DNA from: Paenibacillus polymyxa
Lineage (GTDB): Bacteria; Bacillota; Bacilli; Paenibacillales; Paenibacillaceae
DNA: 64,000 bases
Assembly: GCF_018614975.1 (NCBI RefSeq)
Contig: NZ_JAGGNR010000008.1
Location: forward strand, 434,001 to 498,000
Direction of reading: 5' to 3'
Position numbers and translations under genes: made by a program. This document shows, one piece after another, positions 17,207 through 25,880 of this stretch (position 1 is the first letter of the stretch; every line of letters begins with the position of its first letter). The notes below the pieces were generated by a model. The model had not been told where the DNA came from, searched no databases, and saw only the letters and a list, made by a program, of their open reading frames with translations.

Positions 17207-17859
17207 GGAATCAACCTGCCGAAAAATTTTTCTATAAATCCGTTAGTAAATTCCCCATATTTAGCTAAAATTAGATCAAACTCCTTAGAACGTATGGTTC
17301 CGTGTAAATCACTCCCAGAAGTAACAAACAATCCTCGGCTTTCCGCTTCTCCTACCATCTCTGAAATAAAATATTCACTGTGTGAAGGATATACTGCTTC
17401 AATGCCGTCCACTAAAGGGAGCAGATAATCTAAACGGTCATAATACAAAATGGGATGCGGCAGTATGGCAAATCCATTTTGACTTTTTATAAATTCTAAC
17501 GCATCTTTTATAGGCATAGATATTTCTTCTGATTTACATTCTCGTTTTGCTCGCATTCGTTTCACCTGCAAATTCAGCAAATATTTATCCAATTTACTAC
17601 GTGCGTTCTTAGAGGGTAACTTCGCAAAGTAGCCGAGCAAATGAACAGATTTATTGTCAAATTGTGTTGAAAGCTCAATACCATGAATATACTTAATACC
17701 CATCAAATTTGCTACAAAAGAGGCCTTTTCTTGTCCAGCTAATGTGTCATGATCGGTAATCGACATTACTGCTATGCCAGTCTCGATAGCTTTTTTCAAT
17801 AATTCCTCTACAGTTGCTTTTCCATCAGAATGATTTGAATGATGATGTAGATCAATCAC
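17203..17859 (-). CDS. PHP-domain phosphoesterase
   Basis: A 218-residue protein starting MIDLHHHSNHSDGKAT, the PHP motif HxHxxxSDG, followed by VMSITDHDTLAGQ near residue 33. Further ligands are the glutamate in YIHGIELS, FAILPHPIL, and VTSGSDLHG near residue 190. These supply the tri-metal site of the PHP family, which includes nucleoside 3',5'-bisphosphate and 5'-3' exo-phosphatases as well as histidinol phosphatase. All key residues appear present, unlike in the NDK-like fusion at 6122-7168. It overlaps the metallophosphoesterase gene by four bases. Substrate unknown; an AMP-like or deazapurine nucleotide fits the cluster (inference). Confidence 0.87.
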   Translation of the reverse strand: MIDLHHHSNHSDGKATVEELLKKAIETGIAVMSITDHDTLAGQEKASFVANLMGIKYIHGIELSTQFDNKSVHLLGYFAKLPSKNARSKLDKYLLNLQVKRMRAKRECKSEEISMPIKDALEFIKSQNGFAILPHPILYYDRLDYLLPLVDGIEAVYPSHSEYFISEMVGEAESRGLFVTSGSDLHGTIRSKEFDLILAKYGEFTNGFIEKFFGRLIP

Positions 17860-17864
17860 TATTT

Positions 17865-18896
17865 TTAAACCTCCTCTGATTCCTTAAATAATCGGGCTGC
17901 TAACCATCCTGGTTCCTTGTTACTTATCTTACACTCGATTCCCTCTGGGATAGTACCTGGGTACAAATCTTCAGTATAATATAGTGCATATTCAATCTCT
18001 TGAATGTAACCTAAAATCTCAGCGACTTCAAAGAACCTTTCCCAATTAATGCGCTTACGTTTAATGTAATGGTGAATATCGCAAAATTTGTATAATTGAA
18101 GGTTCATTCCTCTTTGTTTATAAAATGTTGATTGTGCATCTTTAGCAAGATGTGCACATAAAAATACTAATGAATCTTCTGCACAGAGTGATCTAAAGCT
18201 AAGAGAAGATGTATTTTGTAAAACTGATCTGTCCAAAAGTTCTTCAACAAAATGTTTATTATGATTTTTAACGCCTTCTCCTAGTTGAACTGAGTGATGA
18301 ATATCTAATATTTGAACATCTAGTCCAGGCTCATTGATAATTTTCATATACGGGTATAACTCATGTGAGTTTATCTTGTGAAGAATTTTTTTACTCCTGT
18401 CTACTGGAGTAATTTTTTTTAAATAATCATAATCACCTTGTATGTATCCTAATTGGTTTATTACTTTATTGAATAGAGTTAGAGAGTCTGGATGTACTAA
18501 CAAGTCAGCATCTGTAGATATACGCAAACCATGACGGGAATAAATAGTATAGTTTAATTCTACCCCTTTTAGAAAAGCATACTTTATTTCATGTTGAACA
18601 AGTAAGTTGTGAAGTTGTTGAATGTATTTTAATTCCTTTTGACTACGCAAAAAAAACATTTCAGCAGAACTCCAAATTGAGTTTTTGAATTCTTTATGAA
18701 TCCAACTTTTAAACTTTTTTTTTGTCATTGCTTCACTCACTAATCCGGTAACTCTGTGATAATACACACGGCCAAAGAATGACTGCCAGTTGAAATGTTT
18801 TGAGAAGAGTCTATCAACTTCGTCAAGTTCTGAATCACTAAGACTAGCTTTTGTTAGTAATAAAACTAAGCGAGACTCATTACTTAATTGTTGCAT
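17865..18896 (-). CDS. Nucleotidyltransferase family protein (NTP_transf_5-like)
   Basis: A 343-residue protein with the pattern of the PF14907-type family seen in surface-polysaccharide and natural-product loci. A helical N-terminus is followed by IKYAFLKGVELNYTIY near residue 105, RISTDADLLVHPDSL with the DxD-type acidic pair near residue 132, and a later VQILDIHHSV that can provide the third acid. The SLCAEDSLVFLCAHLAKDA segment and a helical C-terminus complete the pattern. Its biochemical role is not established to my knowledge. GAGG lies about 10 bases before the ATG. As the most upstream gene on the minus strand, it marks the start of the long operon, and the AT-rich region upstream should contain the main promoter. 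Confidence 0.7.
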   Translation of the reverse strand: MQQLSNESRLVLLLTKASLSDSELDEVDRLFSKHFNWQSFFGRVYYHRVTGLVSEAMTKKKFKSWIHKEFKNSIWSSAEMFFLRSQKELKYIQQLHNLLVQHEIKYAFLKGVELNYTIYSRHGLRISTDADLLVHPDSLTLFNKVINQLGYIQGDYDYLKKITPVDRSKKILHKINSHELYPYMKIINEPGLDVQILDIHHSVQLGEGVKNHNKHFVEELLDRSVLQNTSSLSFRSLCAEDSLVFLCAHLAKDAQSTFYKQRGMNLQLYKFCDIHHYIKRKRINWERFFEVAEILGYIQEIEYALYYTEDLYPGTIPEGIECKISNKEPGWLAARLFKESEEV

Positions 18897-20557
18897 ATCT
18901 CACACTTCCTCATCATTTTTTTGATTTATAAACATGAATATAAATGATTATAATTTAGGTGATAAAATTACTGTATATTAAGGTTTATATTTATAACAAC
19001 AAGATACTAAAATAAGAATATCATCTTAGATATTTCTAATTATCATTTTACAATAGTAAATAGTAATGGATCTTTTCATGTTCATAATTTACATTTTATA
19101 GACTTTATTTTCAATCACTTCTGTAATATATAAAATCTTAAAAACTCTCCTAAATAGTTTTTTGTTCTAATTAAGGTTTATTGAGCTAGACAAATTTTAT
19201 AAATATTATAGCTATACTAATAGTATTTTAAAATCCTCTCTAACCTTTGTTCATTACATCTAAAAAATACTATATTTTGTTAAATTCATACAATGCATTT
19301 CCTATTAACCTTTTACCTTCCCAAAGATAATCACAGCAAGGCTTAATAAAATCCTATAGAATTAATCTTTCGAGAGTATCAGTACATTGAAAATAGAAAT
19401 CCATGTAAACTACACTTTACACTCTTACACAAATCTTAACCCCATTAAAGTTCGAATAGAAATATAAAAGTACTGAGCTAATTTTTTTGTTATAGATTGT
19501 TTAACCAAGTGTGACAATTCCTCTATAAAAGATTCGTAAGCCGCATTCCAACCCAATATTTTCGTAGTCTATGATTAACTAAGTGTATTGAGTGGGCGAG
19601 ATCTTCATCTTCCACTTGAACGAAATCCTGTGCCTTTTAAAAAAATTCTCGAAGCAAGCCATTCTCATCTTGTTGGACCCACACTGCAAAGATGAATACG
19701 GATCAGCAAAATAAACGTTTACGTCGTGAATGTTTTCCAGATTGGCATAGCAAGCGACCTCCTTCCCTCGGTCAGCAGTGCTGTGAGGAAAATACCTGCA
19801 GGGTATTGCGAGATAGCTACACCGACCGAGTAGATCCAAAAAATTCAAATAATTTGACTACAAAAATTTTACGATATAAAATACATGAAAATACTATAAA
19901 ATCTTGTAAATAATACTATGATTTAATTTATCTATGCCAAAGCACATTACATTTGGACCCTGACTCTTAAGAGGTCTGTAATAAAAAAGATAGATTAGAA
20001 GATATATTTGGAGGATTGAACTCATTTGCCGGCTAAAACTCTCCCTATATCAAAACTAAAATTAATTGGATTTTTTAAAATCTATATCCTCTCAAATGTA
20101 ATGAATATTTACTTAAGAACCCCATCTTCGAAACTGAGGTGTATGGTAAACTCAAAATTTTCCTTATTAGTGATAAAAAATCACAAAATAAAATGGATAT
20201 TAGGCCATTTTATGCTTTATGGGAGCATACAAAGACTCTTTTAGATTAGGATATAATATTTACACGATAATAACTTTTTGAAGAAGATAGACAATCTCTT
20301 GGAGTAAACACGAGAGTTGTTAGATCTATCTATATTAAACCGAAACATGGCACTAAAGTATACGTTCACACACAACGATAGTATACTTATCAATTTAATT
20401 TTTTCGTTTAAATATTGATAAGTCGATTAAGCCTAGTAGTTAAACGCGATTTAAAAGTTCTCACTTTTTAGTCCTAAGATCACTACTTAAATGACTTTAA
20501 GTGCGTTATATTTAAAATAAAATATTATATTTAAAATAAAGGAAATCACTACGGGGG
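18897..20557. other. AT-rich gene-poor region with IS relic
   Basis: About 1.66 kb with no intact gene. It contains the upstream region of the minus-strand cluster (18,897-19,100), an IS30 transposase remnant near 19,500-19,800 listed separately, and a plus-strand frame (20,026-20,244, TTG start, GGAGG 11 bases upstream) whose translation does not resemble a folded protein. The remainder is very AT-rich with frequent stops in all frames. I see no convincing -35/-10 pair, terminator hairpin or RNA gene here. Confidence 0.5.
19500..19800 (-). pseudogene. IS30-family transposase C-terminal remnant
   Basis: Reading the minus strand, TADRGKEVACYANLE and VNVYFADPYSSLQCGSNKMR match the DDE core of IS30 transposases (ATADRGKEF...VYFADPYSSWQRGSNEN). 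After a frame change, DLAHSIHLVNHR and then AYESFIEELSHLVKQS continue toward the usual C-terminus. The N-terminal half of the transposase is absent, and the frame breaks show the copy is dead. A fuller relic of the same family lies at 25,881-26,818 on the other strand. Confidence 0.75.
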
Positions 20558-21610
20558 ATGTGGTTATTAATGCAGGGCTATATTTTAGAGAATTTTAAAG
20601 CCTTTAATGGCATGAAGAAAATGTTTCCTAAAAACAGACATCCGTTTATGAATTGTAAGTATAACACCCTCCTAACGCTTGCAATTTATTTTGGAAAGAA
20701 TGAGCTTCCTATATTAAATAATGTGTTTAATACTTATAAATTCGATATTGATAAAGTACAATCAACAGATTATTTTAAACTCGAAGTTAATGAATTCAGA
20801 AATAAAGATGACCTTTTAGTTTCGTTAGGGATAAATAAAAAAACTAAATCTATTTATAAAGACAATCTATTCAAAGAAATAGCAAGTTCTCTACTTAAAG
20901 GAAATCCTATTAGTATCAAAATTGATCTCTTTCATCAACATGGACGTGAATTCTATTTTCACAGAAAGCATGGGATCCATCCCGTTATAGTATATGGTAT
21001 TGATTTTGTGTCAGAGGAAGTATTTATTATAGATGATATTACAGAATACAAAGAATATCGTGTGCCCTTCGCAGAGTTTTATTTATGTTGTAAAGATCTA
21101 ATAGCTAACAATTCGAAATTCTATATCGAATATGAATCAGCATCCACTCTACAAGATAACTCTAACTCATTAGATCAGAATGATATCAATAAGATTAACA
21201 TAGAATACGTAAATAACATTATTTCAAAACAATTTGATATTGAAAGTTCTCTAGAACATATACAGCATTTCAGCCAAAACTACAGTTGTGTAATAAAAAA
21301 CGAAGACATTTTAGAGACTTTAAGTAGCACTATATATAGAAAATGTTCCCAAAAGTACAAATTAGTCACTTTAAAACAATATAATACTGGTGTTTTAGAA
21401 GACCTAAGGCAAAACAATGAAATTGTTACTACAATTGATCAAATTATTTATGATTGGAGTCTACTTAGAAACCTCACTGCTAAAGCCATCTTTTCAGAAA
21501 ACTACAACCCGAAGGTAATAGATAAATGTAAAGAGCTAATAAATAGAATCTACAACAAAGAAAAAGAGTTTAATAACATTTATTACTCAATATTAAATAA
21601 TTTAAAATAA
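20558..21610 (+). CDS. BtrH/C39-peptidase-like protein, function unknown
   Basis: A 350-residue protein that looks intact inside a decayed region. The first ~180 residues fit the papain-like BtrH N-terminal fold: HPFMNCKYNTLLTLAIYFG near residue 27 offers a candidate catalytic cysteine, KGNPISIKID near residue 123, KHGIHPVIVYGIDF near residue 143 a candidate histidine, and VFIIDDITEY the acidic residue. The C-terminal half is helical and hydrophilic. BtrH transfers an aminoacyl side chain onto butirosin; relatives occur in nonribosomal-peptide and aminoglycoside-type loci. Two starts are possible: ATG 20558 directly abuts GGGGG, while ATG 20570 has 12-base spacing. It points away from the deazaguanine cluster. 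Whether it works with that cluster is unknown. Confidence 0.55.
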   Translation: MWLLMQGYILENFKAFNGMKKMFPKNRHPFMNCKYNTLLTLAIYFGKNELPILNNVFNTYKFDIDKVQSTDYFKLEVNEFRNKDDLLVSLGINKKTKSIYKDNLFKEIASSLLKGNPISIKIDLFHQHGREFYFHRKHGIHPVIVYGIDFVSEEVFIIDDITEYKEYRVPFAEFYLCCKDLIANNSKFYIEYESASTLQDNSNSLDQNDINKINIEYVNNIISKQFDIESSLEHIQHFSQNYSCVIKNEDILETLSSTIYRKCSQKYKLVTLKQYNTGVLEDLRQNNEIVTTIDQIIYDWSLLRNLTAKAIFSENYNPKVIDKCKELINRIYNKEKEFNNIYYSILNNLK

Positions 21611-21796
21611 ATTAATCCCCTTCGGAAATTGTCACAGCTTAATCCTACTACGCTTGATGGTTGTACCTTCATCAAAAATGATCTGGTCCATCTAAAAATA
21701 AAGTGTGATCTTATACACGTTGTATCCCTAAGCTCGCTATCCTCATCCATAATCGATTCGCTTTAAATCTACCATCATAAGAATCCGAAGAACCAG

Positions 21797-22140
21797 CTAA
21801 GTTGCTTTATCGTATTGGTGCTCGAGTGACAACACTGGTTCATCCTTAATCTCAGGCTTAGGTTCAACAAAGGTGTTGTCTTGAACATAGTTTTCTATAC
21901 TCCATATTCCCCTTGCTTGTGCACGTGCTTGTTTCTGGATTTCTTCAAATTGATTTACATATTTCTTATTTAGTGGATATATGTATATGCAACACGAACT
22001 GACCTATACTCTAGTAATTGCTCATTTAACATTCTATTATCTATATACATATATGCTCCCGTTTTTATCGCTTAATACCTCTTCAATAGAGTCATCTGGC
22101 GCCCTTTTTTTAGATCATATTTGAAATACTTTATAGCTTT
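21797..22140 (-). pseudogene. Staphylococcal-nuclease-like gene, frame-broken relic
   Basis: Minus-strand fragments match the thermonuclease (SNase) family. SIYVYR, then in another frame MYIDNRMLNEQLLEYRSVRVAYTYI (about 21,985-22,062), then after a further shift YPLNKKYVNQFEEIQKQARAQ and GIWSIENYV (about 21,900-21,985), ending at a stop at 21,797. In intact enzymes these read as AYVYVDG.MVNE.L...G.A.VAY.YPPN..Y...F...Q..AR....G.WS. At least two frameshifts break the gene, and the N-terminal catalytic part is unrecognisable. Confidence 0.65.
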
Positions 22141-24060
22141 TCACATGTATTTAAATTAACATGAGATTGGATGTAAATAAAAACTTTAGTCGTCCTGCTA
22201 TTTTAGCAATTTCCGCTATCCATCTTCCTCGTGATATGAAGAAGGAGGGGTCCTATTCGTATTCGGGAACTCCTTTTTTATAAAATTTAGGTTTTTTTCT
22301 GCTGACCGAAATAAAGCAGTGAGGCTGTTCTTAGCGTAATCCTCCAATGATTGGAACAAGATCTGCTTCCAATCAACAAACCACCGTGATTATTTATTAG
22401 GCACGAATTAAGGTGAAATGATGCTAAGACAATGTCAAAAATACTGACAGGATCACCGATTCTGGTTATCTATCACTTGATAATCTTCTTCTGATTAATG
22501 TACAACGTAATGTCCCCGTCTTCAGATACTTTGACAGATATTTCACATTTCGAGGAAAACTAGGCAGTTGTAAATTCTTTTCAAAAAATTCCTTTTTATC
22601 TCTTACCATCTGGAGCAAAAATCGTCTCATAAAAACTCCGACGCCACCGCTTCACTCATATGGCGTACACGTGGTTGTGTCCTTTAATGAATGACAAGCA
22701 TCCAACGACTTCATCCGACCTTTCCGATTAAACAGGCTTGTTGAAACACAAATAGTTAGAGTACCTCCGTCATGCCACACTCAGCGTTGTTGCTTGTTTT
22801 AATTGACCATGGGCCTGATCATGGGGGATTAGATGGCACCGCCCCGAAATGAAACCGATTTTGTGATGCTAGTGCAGCAGGTTGTGAAATGCTCATGGAG
22901 AGTAAATTTCATTGCGCACGCCTGAACAACCACCACTCGAAAAGAATGATTCAGTGGCGGGGAAAACATGCATCGGGCATTTGACTCGCTATGTACAGAC
23001 GCGTTTTCGGTTCAATGAGCTTGCTATACAACCCTTGCTCTTTCCACGTCCCGACTCACCTTATTCAGATGCAATGCCCAAACTAGTGCATGTTCATGTA
23101 CTCATCTATCCTAAGTCCATGGACCTCAAGGAATATGGTTGCGATTATTTGAAATAACGGTATCCCATTCAGTAGATCAAACGAAGTGGGTATTGTTTTC
23201 GCTCGGATACAAACAACCTTTCTCTACTTCAGCCGTATTTAAAGTTAATGAATTAAAGAATTCGATCCATCTTATAGGCCAAGATAGTTGCCCAATCTTT
23301 CGCCTCGAATCCAATCTCTTGACCTTCCTTTGTATAGATCTTGATTGCATTCTTCAAACGTATTCTCTGGCTCACGGGCAAGCTGTAAAACATCTCATTC
23401 ATTAAGCGCTTGAATCGCCTTTTAACGGCTTCCTACGTTTTTCCTACTACAAGAATCTGCTGGCTTTTTGATGAAACCAAGCTCTCCTCCCAATGTGAAA
23501 TAACAGTCTTATAAGCTTCTGAGAGTAATCCGTAAAGATCACTATTAATGTTCACTTTCCTTTTGCATTCTTTCTACTGCTCCGTGTTCGTTGAATGAAT
23601 TTTTCGTATGCTTCTGCTCAATCCCTATATGATTCAGGAGTCTTGTAATGTTAGATTCTCAGGAAGACCTGAATCCAGCTCCAAGATCTTCTCTAAATCC
23701 GCCGCTTGCACTTGAAGAATCGCCATAACTATCTTTCTTCTAAATAGGGAAGGTTCTGTATAGACCCAATAGACCCATTTAATATGTACTCTTGCGTAGG
23801 ATAGCAGTGAACTCCCACTCGAACTCCAGCGTCCTCATCGATAAACCAGAATTGTCGAACAGGATCGGTCATCAGTGGTGTAGTCTCTTGAATTCTTCAA
23901 ATAAACGATGTATATGCAAATAGTCCGACCATCAGGGACCACATGTTCATGCTTGATAAACTCCACCTTTTGATAAGCGAATATTTTCTCTATTTTGTTT
24001 TCAGCACCTTATTTATAATAACGAAATGTTTCGACACTGGAACAATCTCTAAGGAGCACC
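22141..24060. other. Decayed coding region, several minus-strand gene fragments
   Basis: No intact gene is visible over about 1.9 kb. On the minus strand several stretches still look like protein but are interrupted by stops or shifts. Examples are a fragment near 22,235-22,400 (VDWKQILFQSLEDYAKNSL, ALFRSAEKNLNF), a short one near 22,490-22,560 ending VSEDGDITLYINQKKIIK, and one near 23,830-23,990 (HVVPDGRTICIYIVY; FWFIDEDAGVRVGVH). I recognise none of these. Plus-strand frames here (for example 22,912-23,157) do not look coding. The pattern suggests an old operon inactivated by many mutations. Confidence 0.45.
23253..23551 (-). pseudogene. Unidentified gene remnant with an internal stop
   Basis: One frame reads almost continuously for about 98 codons: INSDLYGLLSEAYKTVISHW and SLVSSKSQQILVVGKT, one amber codon, then EAVKRRFKRLMNEMFYSLPV and RIRLKNAIKIYTKEGQEIGF, ending at a TAA at 23,253. 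Composition and helix-like spacing look genuinely coding. No family was recognised. A GTG near 23,551 could be the original start. It is probably part of the same dead operon as its neighbours. Confidence 0.4.
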
Positions 24061-24342
24061 TCATGAAATGAAAACATATCTGGAATACTTTGGAGATAAT
24101 ACCTGACCAACAAATAACTTGATCATGCTCAAATTCTGTCCCAACCGATTTCTTATATAGGTGTCAACCAGTTCTCCGTTTCCAGAAGAAGTGTAAGCGT
24201 TGATACAACGCAAACAAATTTTATTTGTAGTTATTGAAGTTATATGAATTGAATCGTTTTCAAAAGGGGGCAGTTGATCAAAAAAGTATTTTATTTGTGA
24301 TACATTTACGTTCAATGAAGTCGCTAGATTTTGAGCAGTCAT
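24061..24342 (-). CDS. Small hypothetical ORF or gene remnant
   Basis: A 93-residue open frame with plausible protein composition (LATSLNVNVSQIKYFFDQL; NKICLRCINAY; NRLGQNLSMIKLFVGQVLS) but no ribosome-binding site before the ATG. The CxxC pair near residue 50 could bind metal. It lies just downstream of the intact gene at 24,413-25,549 on the same strand but is separated from it by a short non-matching stretch. Since all neighbours to the left are broken, I consider a truncated remnant at least as likely as a real gene. No family recognised. Confidence 0.3.
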   Translation of the reverse strand: MTAQNLATSLNVNVSQIKYFFDQLPPFENDSIHITSITTNKICLRCINAYTSSGNGELVDTYIRNRLGQNLSMIKLFVGQVLSPKYSRYVFIS

Positions 24343-24412
24343 TAGAATGTGAGGGCTGCGGCTGTATTTCCCCCTCTATTTCAGCGACTAAATGCAATCG
24401 CTTGTTTAAATC

Positions 24413-25549
24413 TCAACTCAAGCTTAATAATAACTTTTCGCATAACTCTTTATCAGCACGTGCTAGTGTGTCAATTTTTTTGAGTATACTCTGAAGCAGG
24501 TCAAGATTGTTATTTACCAAAAACTTAATTGCCATATTTTTTACAATAAAGAATTCACGCTCTAATTTAGAGAATTCTTCACAAAGTGTATCTTTATTAC
24601 TTATTATTTGCACGTCACTAAGATACTTTAAACGATGGAGCATTATTACCTTATGTTCCCATAGCAATCGATATAACCTCATGTCCTTTCCTATATTTCT
24701 ATCTAATATTATTTTTTCCATTATATCGTAATACACATTAATCCCGAATATAGAAAAATCGCTTCCCGTATGAGAAATAAAAGAATTTTTTGAATTAATA
24801 TAATCTGATAGATACTGCGCAAATTTTCTAATATCAAAATCCAAGTTATCGTGATATATGTATCTGCTGTCAGCGTCAAACAATTCCCTATTGTAGCTTT
24901 TAATCATTCTCAAGTTGGAATCTTTATTATAAATAAAAGAATCTGTATAACTTGCAAAATCCACTGAATACTTTCCAAAAACCATATTTTTGTCATAACC
25001 AAGATAGTAGAATACTCTGTTAGTTAGGTTATAACCAAATATCAAATTATCATGATGATAATGCTTTTGATTGTATGATTTTTTATTTGGCCAGTAGAAT
25101 TCATCAATACCGGATTCTATATAATATTCTTTGTCAAGCATCTGTATGGAGAATTCTACTATATCATTTTTCATTTCTACAAATATTTCTTTATTTATTT
25201 TATAATATTCAAAAAATGGAACATCTGGGTATTTTCCCTTGCAGGAGAAGAAATCAATCTTATAATCACCGAGAGGATTCTTTCGATTGTAATATGTATA
25301 CAACTGCATATAGTTGGTGAAAAACCAGCCTTTGTAAGAAATTGTGTTTTGTAAAATGGCTAATGAATAAGCATGAGATAAAAAAGTTTGAACAATCGGC
25401 AATTCAATAGGAAGAATTTTCTCCTTCATATAAGAATCATAGCCTCGTTTCGAACTTTCCAACAGAAGAGAATCACTATTTTGAACACATTTCTGCCTAG
25501 CGTCGGAAACCTGACTAAAATCATCCTTTTCTAAACCTGGTTCATTCAT
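24413..25549 (-). CDS. Uncharacterised BtrH-like protein
   Basis: Start at ATG 25549, with GGGAGG 8 bases upstream; the frame extends to 25,600 without a site. The 378-residue product is intact. Its middle follows the layout of C39/BtrH-like proteins. VEFSIQMLDKEYYIESGIDE near residue 130 is followed by a HYHHDNLIFGYNL motif and YYLGYDKNMVFGKYSV, similar to the H-x-x-V-x-GYD segment of that fold. The N-terminal region has aromatic-rich segments and the C-terminal ~130 residues are helical. I could not place a catalytic cysteine, so it may be a non-catalytic relative. It overlaps a 40-residue membrane-span ORF by 8 bases, which implies coupled translation. Function unknown. Confidence 0.5.
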   Translation of the reverse strand: MNEPGLEKDDFSQVSDARQKCVQNSDSLLLESSKRGYDSYMKEKILPIELPIVQTFLSHAYSLAILQNTISYKGWFFTNYMQLYTYYNRKNPLGDYKIDFFSCKGKYPDVPFFEYYKINKEIFVEMKNDIVEFSIQMLDKEYYIESGIDEFYWPNKKSYNQKHYHHDNLIFGYNLTNRVFYYLGYDKNMVFGKYSVDFASYTDSFIYNKDSNLRMIKSYNRELFDADSRYIYHDNLDFDIRKFAQYLSDYINSKNSFISHTGSDFSIFGINVYYDIMEKIILDRNIGKDMRLYRLLWEHKVIMLHRLKYLSDVQIISNKDTLCEEFSKLEREFFIVKNMAIKFLVNNNLDLLQSILKKIDTLARADKELCEKLLLSLS

Positions 25550-25664
25550 CTTCAGTACCTCCCAATTGAATTTTAAATACTTTATAAAGAGAGTAGCCAA
25601 TTATAAAACCTACACAGACGTACTGAACGATCAAATAAATGTGGAATATTAGCGAAAATGACAT
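25542..25664 (-). CDS. 40-residue single-span membrane protein, coupled to downstream gene
   Basis: ATG at 25664 is preceded by GAGGTGG with 8-base spacing. The product has one hydrophobic run of roughly 24 residues at positions 2-25 (from SFSLIFHIYLIV through VCVGFIIGY) followed by a basic then acidic tail ending GGTEDE. The stop lies inside the start region of the next gene: GGAGG within its last codons is the ribosome-binding site for ATG 25549, and the two frames overlap by 8 bases. Good site, membrane-like composition and precise coupling support a real gene. No similarity was recognised. It could be a membrane anchor or regulatory partner of the 378-residue protein. Confidence 0.6.
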   Translation of the reverse strand: MSFSLIFHIYLIVQYVCVGFIIGYSLYKVFKIQLGGTEDE

Positions 25665-25880
25665 GAATTATACCACCTCAAGCCTCGCGAAGACATGACA
25701 CATCATTACTTAAAGGGAATATTTTAGACATACAGTCCTTACTATAAGACATAATCTTATTATTTCTCGACGGATTGTATTAAGAAGTGGCAACACCTAC
25801 TGGAAATAGAAAATGGCCCCTGGCGGGATTCGTGTAGAATGAAAGTTCTCACACAATCATGCACACAAAGAGAAGCCACC

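Noticed and set aside
20026..20244. A 72-codon plus-strand frame with GGAGG upstream
   Set aside because: TTG start, 11-base spacing and an AT-driven composition; no domain or partner gene. I treat it as chance in a decayed region.
22912..23405. Two plus-strand frames of 81 and 88 codons
   Set aside because: Composition is not protein-like and the minus strand at the same place carries better coding remnants.
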